From assembly GCA_037179335.1 (NCBI GenBank), contig JAKZHN010000001.1:1860001-1924000 (forward strand): 64,000 bases of DNA, in the 5' to 3' direction. Shown in pieces: positions 54,601-64,000 of this stretch (its first letter is position 1; every line of letters begins with the position of its first letter). A program made the position numbers and the translations under genes. This DNA comes from Cyclaneusma minus. Lineage: Eukaryota; Ascomycota; Leotiomycetes; Marthamycetales; Marthamycetaceae. Below the pieces are notes generated by a model that was given only the letters and a program-made list of their open reading frames with translations, was not told the origin of the DNA and made no database searches.

Positions 54601-57600
54601 GTTTGGCGACGTAATGTCGGCAAGGATGAATGATGAGTGGTTCGTGGTGGTTCCGTGAATGGACAGGTTGAAGTTATTCCCAAAGCCTGATGTCCTCCTC
54701 TCAACCTATCAGGACCACCATGCAGCTTTGAGTTCCTTGGTGTTCTTGATGGACTGCCAAGTTTCCGTCGATAGGGTTGAGTTCTTGAATCGAGCAGACT
54801 TTTGGGGATCGAGTGACAAGGACAGCGGGAAGTTTAAAAGTGTGGAAATCGATTTCGGAAGTAGGGCTCGAATAAATATGGCGCTGTGCTGCAGCGAACC
54901 GGTGGTACACCGAAGGTGTTAAATCCAGACCCGCGAAGGTGCGTCAAACGGGTAGCCACTCAGGACCGGATGAATAAACGAAATTCCCCGGACTGCAGAA
55001 TACTGTTTTGAGCAAGTAGAGGAAAGAGATTGGATGTGAAGAGAAAGAGTTCGCAGAAAGCAGATCAACAGCTTTGCAAAACAGGGTTGCGTGACCGGGC
55101 GGTGAGTTTCGTAGTGCGTCAGGTGAAATGCGGGTAGGCTCAGGGTGTTGGGTGCTGAATGGGCAGATCACGTCGCGGCGGGCGGGCGCCCCTCACTTTC
55201 AAAAGGCCCCATGTGTGTGGAGCCGACCTTTAACCAGTGACAACCACAGGGCCCTTCTCCAGAATTTGACCACGATTTCACCCGCTGATTGCTCAGTCCC
55301 CAGACCGCTATTGGCCACTTATCGACCTTTCGTGATTCCCCACGAGTCGTTCTGAATCCACCTTCCTGGTTCCCAGACCGCCAAAGCTCTTGTCGTGCTT
55401 TGTTGTTCAAATCGGTCAAATCTGTTGGTCCAGAAGAGTGCCTTGTTTGGACCTAGCGGCGGGAGCCAAGAGACCGGGCAGGGGCCCAGCGTGGGGACGG
55501 AGTCTTGGAATTGGTCAATATGGGGAGCTTGAGCCTGCTTTCACCGCCATGTGCCAATATCTGGAGCTCTCGTGGGGTCCTGTCACCGTTGACGCCAAAA
55601 GCTGCCCCGGCTTGGAGTTTTGGCGAAGGGCTTAGGGATGGTGATTGTGGAGGAAGCGAAGATGGGTGAAAGGTGCCGGAAAAGGCCCAAGTCCGATGCA
55701 GGAGGATGGAGATGGCGCGATGGCGACGAGTGGTAAGAGGCACAACGTGGTGGTGGTGCAGTAGTGCAGTGGTGGCAGAGGCAGCAGAGGCAGTAGTCGC
55801 GGGTAGTTTGCGGGCTACATGTATGGCTGCACGTGTGGGAAGATGTGCGAATGTTCAGCTGAGGTTCAAGTATTCTGCGACAGCGAACCCACCTCCTGGC
55901 CTTGCAATCGCCAGAAGCAACAGCACTCATTTTCACATGCGAAAAGCAACTCCTGTACAACAACAGCGACAGCGCAATTCGGGAGTTACTTCCAGGGTGT
56001 GCGAGTTTCATCAGATCATCGGCGGCATCGCGTCACACGCTGCCAGTGTCCAACCTTATTGCATATGTCGCTGCTGACCCAATGCGCCATTCCTGTGCGA
56101 CCAGTGTGCTTGGTGCCGAGCCAGCATTTGTCAATTCTGCACGGTGATGCTCCTTCGTAGCGGGAAAGCTAAAGATGGCACACTTACGGCTGGCTTGCAG
56201 CTGCACTGGGGGTAATAATAGAGTTGAGTGACAAGAGTCTAAGAGAGCGTTATCGGACCATGGACATCAAATCAGACGGCGATGATATGTACGACTTATC
56301 TCATGGCACAGCATACGGACTGGATGTATCGACCACGTGGAGCCCTATATGAACGAGCATCACAGCGTAAACCCATGATGAAATCTCCGTACAACGATTA
56401 GCATGAACAGATATTTCTCACATGCAAAACGCCTTTCCAAACTCCAAACTTGCAACGTTGCACACCTTCGGTCTTCGTCCCAAATGGCCAAAACCACCTG
56501 GTCCATTCGATCTCAACTTCCACACCCTCTCTTCCACATCATCGGACTTCTACACACCCTCCATGTCTCAGCTTCCACGCCATCGGACTTTCACACACCC
56601 ACCTCCAGAGTCCTCCACACCCTCCCCCAGAAATATTCCCCTCTCGGTCTTTTCAGGAACACCACTATGTCACCACCATCTTGCCGCGCGGGTGGAAGCG
56701 GCCCGCCTGACCCCTGTCACTAAGTCTCAGCATCGCCATGCTGCTATGGACCCGCGGCAAATCACCCTTGTCTCCCGTCCAAAGAAAAGCGCGCGTTTGC
56801 ACAGCAACACAGCCACGAACTTCGAATCAATCAACTCAGCCCAGTGCCGTGCAGCAAGTGCTGCTGAGACTTCTCCCGAAATCCCGATGTGAACAACATA
56901 TCGTGACCGCTGGAAAATAGCCCCTCAATCCCCCCTGACTAACCCCCCTCGATCTCCCGATCCTCCCGATCTTCTCATCATTTGCGTGGTCGTGGACCCC
57001 CAAACGGGGCATCCCCCAGCCAGCTGAAAAGTCTGGAACAAAAACAACGGCTCCAAAAAGCATGCTAGACATGGATCACTACTAGGGGAAACAAATCCGA
57101 GCCTGTCTCTCAGTTCTGACTTCTGTGGGGGGAAGGCCCGACCAGCCTGAAATAATTTTCCATCCAGCTTGCAGCAGGCAGCAGCAAAAACTGGGGAGTG
57201 GGGATGGTGCTTTTCACCGCTTGATTTCTGGAAATTCTGGAAACCCGAATATTCCGGGTTGGGAGGGCCGAGGGGCTCAGACTCTCCCGTCACTCCCGGT
57301 CCGGCTTGATTCCAGAAAGCGATCTGGAAGCCTGAAGATTAGGATCTCAGACACTCGCGGCTCAGTTGCTTGATAGACTGATAGGTAACGGGTCTACGAT
57401 TGGTCTCACGGACACGATCAACATATTGCTGACTACTAGATCTGAGCCCTAGGGGTCTGAGAGGTCTGAGATCTGGGGAACGGCGAACGGCGAAGCTAGA
57501 ATCTTGAAGAATCACGGGAGAATCGTGTTTCGAGATCTTATGGACATGGTTCATGTGTCCGACTCCCGGGTCCCGAGCAGGTATTGTTAATTGTACGAGT

Positions 57601-57944
57601 ACGACTCAGAATAATGCCTCCGAGGGACCGACGGCACAAGCAAGCTGAGCGGTAGGACTCGTTGCTTCATGTTGTACCTTGTCTCCCATCTCACCAGCTC
57701 TGCGAACGACTGTCGGCACTGGCAGTCAGGCACGGCTGTACATCTGGCATGTCTTTGCTTTTCTCTCAGATAGAACGTGACTCGAAGCTGCTGATCTCCC
57801 GTCACACAAGATCCTGTGGGTCTGACTCACGAGCTGTACTCGATGGATCACCACCAGCGAAGCCTCATTGGACGCCTTATTCAATATTCGAGGCTGAGAA
57901 ACACTTCTGATCCTTTCTTTTTTGCAAACTCTTCTCCTTCAGCC
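54601..57944. other. 3.3-kb spacer
   Basis: No gene is supported. About 56500-56650 on + is pyrimidine-rich with loosely repeated CATCGGACTT(C/T)(T/C)ACACACCC segments, which opens long but low-complexity frames. The region 57100-57560 is G+C-rich with several short direct repeats. The left end serves the Ser/Thr-rich protein. Confidence 0.35.
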
Positions 57945-59270
57945 TTAACTCACCACCTGTTCAGGGCCCTTCTTCATGGCAGCCTGAAACTTTGCAGCCT
58001 GCAAAAGCAATTAGCTATCATCCATCACAAAAAGAACAATAGAACAAAATTGAAAACTGAGCTATCGACCATCAAGCGAAAAGAAGAAGAAGAAGAATAG
58101 AACATAATGATATAAGAATCGCATCGCACTCACCCAGTCACTGAACTCATCTTTCTTTCCTTCCCAACTCTCAACCAACAACTCCACCGCCGCCCAGCCC
58201 TGAAGCCACACCTCATCCATTCTCGCATCAATCTCCTGCACATCCAGCTCATAAAACGCGTTCGCCAACTCATCCGTAACCGCCGGAATCTTCTTCAGCA
58301 AACACATCACCTCATCAACCGCCGTCGTAATCTCACTCTTTCCACCTGACTCCTCATTCCCCAACTCTTCAGGTACCGGCAAAGCAGGCATCGTCTTGAA
58401 TCTCCGCTTCACCACCGCCTGATACATCATACCTATCAACTTCAGCCTCCTCAGACTCGCATCCAGCCTTTCACGAATCTTATGCGGATCATCTCTCGGA
58501 ATATGTTGCGTCGAACCGAACATCTCGTCGATAGCGTCCTGTGCTTCGTTCTCAACCCTATCATGCGCGTCCTCATCCGCAACCTCCCCCAATAATCCAT
58601 CGTCGTCGTCATCATAGTCATCCTCTTCTTCGCCCCATTCCTGCAATTCTTCGAGCGCATCTTTCAGCGTCGCCTGATACTGCAACGCCTTCTTGATCAC
58701 CAAACCCGCAATACCCGATTTCTTCAGACCGGTCACGGCATCACAGGCTTCCCACAGAGTCCCAGTCGATGCTAGTGTGCCTTTTCCGGTATGCTCGCCG
58801 CCGGTTCCGCGGGCCTGTGAGGTGGTGATCACTTCACCTGTCAAGGGTATCTCTTTGAGGAGATTGGATAGCTCGGTGAAGATTCGAACGACGCTGTATT
58901 GGAGTTCCTTTTGAAAAACTTGCGTGTAGACAGATGGGTCGCAGATCTCGACGGAGTGTGCCAGGGCGGGGAGGGGCTGGGCGCATAGTTCGCGGAGGAT
59001 CTTGGAAATGGCGCTTGGGGTGAAGGGCTTGTTCATGGATAGAAGGGAGAGCTTGGTTGAGTGAGCTCGGATGAGGCTGGCGGCATCGCTAGCGAGGTCG
59101 ATGGCGTTGATATTCTTGGTATTTGCGGGCTTTGGATTCTCTTTCTCATCGGCGGCGTTCGCGGCGGAGTGGTCATCGGCTTTTGTAGAGGCTTGGAGTT
59201 GGGCGATCAGAGAAGCTGTGGCTTCTACTGTCGATTTGAGGAAGGCTAGGTCTTTGGATTTGTCTGCCAT
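57945..59270 (-). CDS. Cyclin-D1-binding protein 1 (GCIP)-like protein, 396 aa, two exons
   Basis: Exon 1 is 58134..59270 and exon 2 is 57945..57998. The 135-nt intron (GTGAGTGCG...GCTAATTGCTTTTGCAG) replaces a spurious run-on (FFFFFFS) by the natural ending SDWAAKFQAAMKKGPEQVVS. The protein is mostly helical: KSTVEATASLIAQLQ at the N-terminus, LSLLSMNKPFTPSAISKILR, an acidic linker EEEDDYDDDDDG (about residues 215-227), and the conserved DEMFGSTQ, RRLKLIGMMYQAVVKRRF, DELANAFYELDVQEIDARMD and WAAVELLVESW segments of the CCNDBP1/GCIP family. Animal members bind cyclin D and bHLH factors; the fungal role is not established. It shares a 363-bp promoter with ARP6. Confidence 0.8.
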
Positions 59271-59633
59271 TATGAGTAGATGTAATAATTGAAATCTCGA
59301 TGCTGAAATAATTGTCTTGACTTGAACCTAATCTGAAAGTGGCTCAAAGCTCTGATGGAGAAGGAAGTGGGGGATCTTTCCCAAAAAATTGCGACGGGCG
59401 AGTAGTTTGTCCGCTCCGGGAGCTTCGCAATCGATAAGCTGCTGTTGTGACTTCTCCAAAGCTTCAATCACCTCTCAGATTTCACCTCACCAGCTTCACG
59501 AACTGTTGTTGATTGGGAGCATTTAGTGCCACGGCGCATCTTCCACCTCATGACCAGTTTTCGATTCAACTCCAGACATTCGACAATGTCCCGATAGCAG
59601 AACCCCATTGCTCTAAACCACCACACCGACAAA
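59271..59633. promoter_or_regulatory. Bidirectional promoter, GCIP-like gene and ARP6
   Basis: Only 363 bp separate the two divergent start codons, so control elements are probably shared. No TATA box is obvious on either side. Confidence 0.5.
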
Positions 59634-60998
59634 ATGGCTCCCAGTCGCCAGTCCAAACCACCACCTCCTCCCACCGAAACCCTCGTCCTCGACAATGGAG
59701 CATACACCATCAAAGCCGGCCTCGCCAGCGCCGACCAACCTCCCACAACTTCCCTCTTACCCAAAATAATACCCAACTGCATGGCCCGCGACCGCGAGCG
59801 AAAAGTCTACGTCGGTTCTGACCTCGAAAAATGCAAAGACTTCGGCGAGATTGTCTTCCGGCGCCCTGTCGAAAAAGGCTATCTCGTAAACTGGGAAGGA
59901 GAGAAAGAGATCTGGGATCACGAATTCTTCGACACTGCCGCCTCGTTTCCCGTATACCCAAAGGAAACTGGTCTAATCCTCACCGAAGCGCCCAACGGTC
60001 TCCCTGTCCTCCAGTCCAACTGCGACCAAGTTATCTTCGAAGAATTTCAGTTTGCAAGGTACTACCGCTGCATAGGACCCTCCCTAAACGCCTACAACGA
60101 CATCCAACATATCTTCAAAGCTCCGCCACGAAATCCCGAAAGCCCCGTTACCCCAGCAGAAGTTTTGCTAGTCATTGATTCAGGCTATTCACACACAACC
60201 GTAACCCCCTTGATCCAAGGCCGTCCCATCCAACCCGCCATCCGCCGCCTAGACGTCGGCGGCAAGCTCCTCACCAACCACCTCACACGCCTCCTCTCCA
60301 TCCGCCACTACGACATGCGCAACGAACCCCACCTCGTCAACGACATCAAAGAAGCCTCCTCCTACCTCTCCCGCGACTTCTCCGCCGATCTAGAAAAGTG
60401 CTGGAAAGGCACACAAGGCGAGCGTCGTCATACTTATCTTTCTGGCTCTGATGGGATAGCTAAAGACTATGTGCTGCCTGATTATCACAAAATCATGAAA
60501 GGCTACATCCGCGACCACGACCCCTCGCACGCTTCAAAAGCACGGAGACTGGCCGCACAGGGTATATCCAATCCTGAGGGGATAGTGCCAGAAGACATCA
60601 TAACCCTCCGCAACGAGCGCTTCACGGTCCCCGAACTACTCTTCCGCCCTACAGACATCGGACTTCGGCAGCCAGGTATTGCGCAAATCGTAATGCAATC
60701 GCTTGCCCAAGTACCAACAGGACTATGGCCAGGCTTTCTAGCCAATATCTTTGTAGTTGGGGGAAATGCGAAGATTGAAGGTTTTATTCAGAAATTGTAT
60801 CAGGAGGTCAGGGAGTTGGCGCCGGCGGAGTGTATTGTGAGGGTGGCGAAGCCGCCGGATCCGTGTGTGAGTACGTGGCAGGGCGGGGCGAATTTGGTGC
60901 GGAATGAGGAGAGGTTGAAGGAGTGTAGTGTTACGAGGGAGGAGTATGAGGAGTTTGGACAGCATTGGGTTGCGAGGAAGTTTGCGGGTGGGAAGTAG
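59634..60998 (+). CDS. ARP6: Actin-related protein 6, 454 aa
   Basis: Single exon. ARP6 is a subunit of the SWR1 remodeller that installs histone H2A.Z; yeast Arp6 works with Swc6 in nucleosome recognition. Actin-fold signatures: LVLDNGAYTIKAGLAS (phosphate 1), EVLLVIDSGYSHTTVTP (phosphate 2), RRLDVGGKLLTNHLTRLLS, and IFVVGGNAKIEGFIQKLYQE near the adenosine site. ARP6-specific features include NCMARDRERKVYVG, EFQFARYYRCIGPSLNAY and the ending CVSTWQGGANLV...EEYEEFGQHWVARKF. The length fits filamentous-fungal ARP6. Confidence 0.95.
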   Translation: MAPSRQSKPPPPPTETLVLDNGAYTIKAGLASADQPPTTSLLPKIIPNCMARDRERKVYVGSDLEKCKDFGEIVFRRPVEKGYLVNWEGEKEIWDHEFFDTAASFPVYPKETGLILTEAPNGLPVLQSNCDQVIFEEFQFARYYRCIGPSLNAYNDIQHIFKAPPRNPESPVTPAEVLLVIDSGYSHTTVTPLIQGRPIQPAIRRLDVGGKLLTNHLTRLLSIRHYDMRNEPHLVNDIKEASSYLSRDFSADLEKCWKGTQGERRHTYLSGSDGIAKDYVLPDYHKIMKGYIRDHDPSHASKARRLAAQGISNPEGIVPEDIITLRNERFTVPELLFRPTDIGLRQPGIAQIVMQSLAQVPTGLWPGFLANIFVVGGNAKIEGFIQKLYQEVRELAPAECIVRVAKPPDPCVSTWQGGANLVRNEERLKECSVTREEYEEFGQHWVARKFAGGK

Positions 60999-61269
60999 CG
61001 GTGGGGAGCGGGGATAGGATGGTGATGTTGTGTGATTATATTGATACCCCTTTTCGTCTGATTTAGTTGAGTGCGGGACGAGGAGTTTTGGGTATGCATT
61101 TTTCGGTGTGCAAAACAAAGAAAAGTCATCGTTACAATACCGTAATGGGCACACTGATGGTAGTGCTTAGTATTTCACCCTCGGCGAGGAGCTGTGTTCT
61201 TCATGCCTGGAATTTGACAGTTCTCGACTTACGAAAACCGGCTGCTTTTGGAATGGTAGCACATCGTCG

Positions 61270-61600
61270 AAAACCACACAGGATCTTGACCACACAGGAT
61301 CTTGACCACACGGGATCGAGGCAACAGTTTGATTTTGTGGCACATCGACCGTGACAACACAGGATCGAGTCCTCAGACCACACAGGATGGTTTTGTAGCA
61401 CATCGACCTTGACCACTCAAGATCAACCACCACACAGGCTCAATCTTAACACACAGGCTCAACCATAACCACACTAGATAGAAAGTAGAAACAACATAGG
61501 ATGGTTTTGTAGCACATCGACCTTGACTACACAGGATCAACCTTGATTACACAGGATCAACCTTGACTACACAGGATAGTTTTGTAGCAAATCGACATAA
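61270..61600. repeat. Degenerate repeat array, ACACAGGATC units with embedded dispersed motif
   Basis: Begins with three 16-bp units (CCACACAGGATCTTGA at 61274, 61290 and a variant at 61306). Farther on, GACTACACAGGATCAACCTT-type units recur, and GTTTTGTAGCACATCGAC-like blocks occur at 61332, 61390, 61504 and 61579. The spacing is irregular. The rest of 60999-62794 shows no gene: a C-rich tract near 61700-61725 and a further motif copy at 62067-62083 (minus strand) are all I note. Confidence 0.7.
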
Positions 61601-62066
61601 ACAACACCGATAGGAACAAACAGAGTAAACGAGACCAGGCCTCCATTTCGTCGCTTCCCCCCTCATTCCTCAATCGAGTACTCTACCAGGCTTACATAAC
61701 CCCCCACCCCCCAAAAAACAACCTTCGAGCAGTCAGCCAGCAACAGAGCTGCAGATTGGAGAAAAGTGAAACCCCAGCCTCCTTTCTGTATCTGCAAAGT
61801 CCATGGCTAGACGAAGTACTACCTTCGAAAATCGACAGCTAGCTGCTAAGCGGCAGCAGATTGATATGTTCGGCATAGCCCTCATAGGGCCAGGGTGTCA
61901 CTGAAGAAAATCTGTCGTGGGACTGGATCTGTGTCGTTCGGGAAGACTTCTGTCGTTTGTAAGAATTCTGTCATTTTCACACGGTTCGTCGTTTGGAAAA
62001 TGATCTGTCAAGTTGGCAAAAGCTAGCTGTGCTTATATCTATACAAGTTTAAAACATCGCTTGATC

Positions 62067-62083
62067 GTTTTGTTGCACGTCGA
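62067..62083 (-). repeat. Dispersed motif copy
   Basis: On the minus strand the sequence reads TCGACGTGCAACAAAAC, a near-perfect copy of the intergenic consensus GTCGAYRTGCNAYAAAA. Confidence 0.7.
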
Positions 62084-62794
62084 TGAAGAAATGATGTCGT
62101 ATATCAATATGATCCAATTTTTTTCTACATCACAGATACCGTGGTCTCGTATTTTATTTGTTAGCAGAATTGCGAGTTACTTAGGTAACATATCACGTGC
62201 AATTGATACTTGCAAGTAGGGGCCAGTGGCTGAAGTCGGAGTTCCGAGTATGGGGGATGACATCGGCATTCGATTCATCTCCTGAGATAATAATGTATAA
62301 GCGAAAGATATCTCCCCATGCTAGCAACTTGCTGGGCTAGAAAAGTTGCGGCCTCGCTTTGTAATCTGAAGACCCGCAGGTTTCCGGGGTCTTCTTCCTC
62401 CTGTTTCAGGGGGCTTGCCTCCCAGTCTCTGATTCATCTCATGACCCGCTGCCCCAGAATTCCCAGAAACGCCATATCGCTATGCCGCCATGCCGCCATG
62501 CTGCCGTACCCCCATTTATGACCGACCATCTTCCCCTTTTCCTGCGCCCCGGTCGATTCATAACCCATTCGTTCTCGTCTTCGGACAGATGTGCGATGCA
62601 GAACGAATATCGCGATGGCGGTGGCCACTATCCCACCGGCTACAACGTGAACGCGGAGGATGGCCATCTTTCAGGAGGGAATCTGCCGAGAAACTGGCGA
62701 AGGCGGAGGAGTGAAACAACGAACTTCCCCTTTTCCTGCGCCCCGGTCGATTCCTAACCCATTCTAGGAAAAAGGAAAAAAAGGAAAGCTCCCA

Positions 62795-63909
62795 TCAAGC
62801 CGTCAAAATATGGCTAAAATGCCCCGGCACTCTCAATCTACACTTCTCACAATCCGCCCTATAGCCCATACTGAAGCTTTTCTTCCCGCTCCAACTCCCC
62901 GTAGCCGCAGTATCCATCTCGCTATCCCACCTCCTCATACTATGTCTTCCCCTAGCATGGCTTTTCTTCGGCGGAGATGTGATCTGTACCGTAGGCACCG
63001 TGACCGGCTCTGTCTCCATACAGTTCTCATCTGGCATCCCCTCTTGATAGCTGGGAGGTGTCTGTACGACCATTGGACTGTATGCGTAGTCTTGTTGTTG
63101 TCGCTGGACATGAGAGGAATAGGATGAGTAGGATGGGGAATCCATCTGCATATCGCTAACGCCCTCGGATAACAAGACGCTGGGACTGTTCTCGCCTTCG
63201 GAAATTGGCGAAGGAAGGCGCCGGTGGTCCCGGGTATTGATCAAACCCAGATGCGCGCCTCGCCCTCCTTGCATGTTGTTCAAGTTCAGTCGATTTGGTA
63301 TATTAGTTCCGGGACGGAAGAATTGCGCATGGATTGGCGTAGGGATTCGCGCGGAGAGTGTGTTTGGTAAGGGGGAGAGTTGGTCAGGTTGGAAGGGGCC
63401 GGGGGCGAGATAGGGGGTGCCGGAGTTGAAGGAGTCGGAGGTAGAGATGTCCATCATGTCGAGGTCGTCGCTGTGGTAGATGGGGGAGGGAGAGGGTTGG
63501 CTGCTTTGTACGACGGTTGAGGAGGGGGATGAGGACCAGGCGGAGAAGATGGTTTTGGGACCGGAGGTATGGGTGTTGATGGGTTCGGGGAAGGAGGGGA
63601 TGTCTTCGGGGTCGGAGTCTATGGGTGTGATTGTGTCTGCTTGTGCTGTGGCGGGGAATGTTGGTTCGATGGTGGGGTTGACCCTGAGTAGTGAGGGTCG
63701 ATTTTGGCCAGGTGAAGGTGGTGAGGATCGGAAGGGGAGGGATGGCATGTGCTTTTTCTGGGGAGTGTTAGGGTAGGGAAATAGTGATGTGGACGGAGGT
63801 TGGAGAAGCTCACGGAGCGGTGTTGCCCAAAGCCTTCCACGACATCTTCGTCATCTGGTTCCCTTCGTCTCTTCATCCCTCCCATGTGCCATTCTTGCGC
63901 CATGATCAT
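62795..63909 (-). CDS. Ser/Pro-rich protein of unknown function, 352 aa, two exons
   Basis: Exons are 63814..63909 and 62795..63757; the 56-nt intron (GTGAGC...CCCCAG) joins EGFGQHRS to KKHMPSLPFRSSPP in frame. Start at 63909 (MIM...) or 63903 (MAQEWHMGG). Exon 1 has KRRREPDDEDVVEGF, a nuclear-signal-like basic tract. The middle is disordered, rich in Ser/Pro and in SP sites, with an acidic DLDMMDISTSDS segment that could be an activation-type patch. The C-terminus has a short conserved-looking ending, SMGYRADCEKCRLRVPGHFSHI, containing a C-x2-C pair and a late His. This ending occurs in unnamed fungal proteins as far as I recall. Possibly nuclear; function unknown. Confidence 0.65.
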
Positions 63910-64000
63910 ACTGGTGTTGCTGCAAAAGTGAGGGCGAGTCGTTTTCTTCGGGTTCCGTGGGTAATATGTGTAGCCGTCCTGGAATTCTTCTAGAGAGCGC

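Noticed and set aside
56422..56892. 156-codon plus-strand frame
   Set aside because: Built on pyrimidine-rich, loosely repeated CATCGGACTT-type sequence; His/Pro/Ser-rich in all three frames, so composition explains it.
1..64000. CRISPR arrays, prokaryotic operons or attachment sites
   Set aside because: The DNA is eukaryotic (spliceosomal introns, intron-bearing tRNAs); the tandem repeats lack regular spacers.

Overview
The window is nuclear DNA of a filamentous ascomycete (Pezizomycotina; probably a dothideomycete, though that rank is a guess). The support is the short spliceosomal introns (about 47-150 nt, GT...AG, CTAAC/CTGAC-like branch sites), the intron-bearing tRNAs, and the set of fungal housekeeping genes. 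Exon coordinates were worked out by hand from reading frame, splice sites and family homology.

Left part (0-31 kb): a SIP5-type RING protein; a gene-poor 4.3-kb block (3.1-7.5 kb) of degenerate tandem repeats, an AT-rich island, a CACGTG minisatellite and a gene remnant; a peroxisomal catalase; RIB7 (riboflavin synthesis); a 24-residue metallothionein; a small one-pass membrane protein; UBC6 (ER-anchored E2) divergent from SAM50 (mitochondrial outer-membrane assembly); a UFD1-type zinc-finger protein divergent from an F-box protein whose last exons are easily missed; and a secreted intradiol dioxygenase.

Middle part (33-47.5 kb): a secreted GH17 glucanase and a Ser-rich one-pass surface protein, followed by two lineage-specific-looking tandem families. 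The first (36.4-42.6 kb) has four loci and five copies of what I read as a DEDD 3'-5' exonuclease (RNase D-like) fold that has lost most catalytic carboxylates. Two copies carry a +1 frame break at the same aligned position. The second (44.3-47.4 kb) is a pair of basic, probably nuclear, two-exon paralogues with introns of identical length. These two families are the best candidates for something undescribed.

Right part (48-64 kb): an SDR oxidoreductase, a nucleolar-type RRM protein, tRNA-Ala(CGC) and tRNA-Phe(GAA), a conserved Ser/Thr-rich protein, a cyclin-D1-binding-protein-like protein sharing a 363-bp promoter with ARP6 (SWR1 complex), a repeat array, and a Ser/Pro-rich protein at the right edge.

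A short motif, consensus GTCGAYRTGCNAYAAAA, recurs about 15 times on both strands, only in intergenic spacers (4.7-5.9, 22.5, 43.2 and 61.3-62.1 kb). I do not recognise it.
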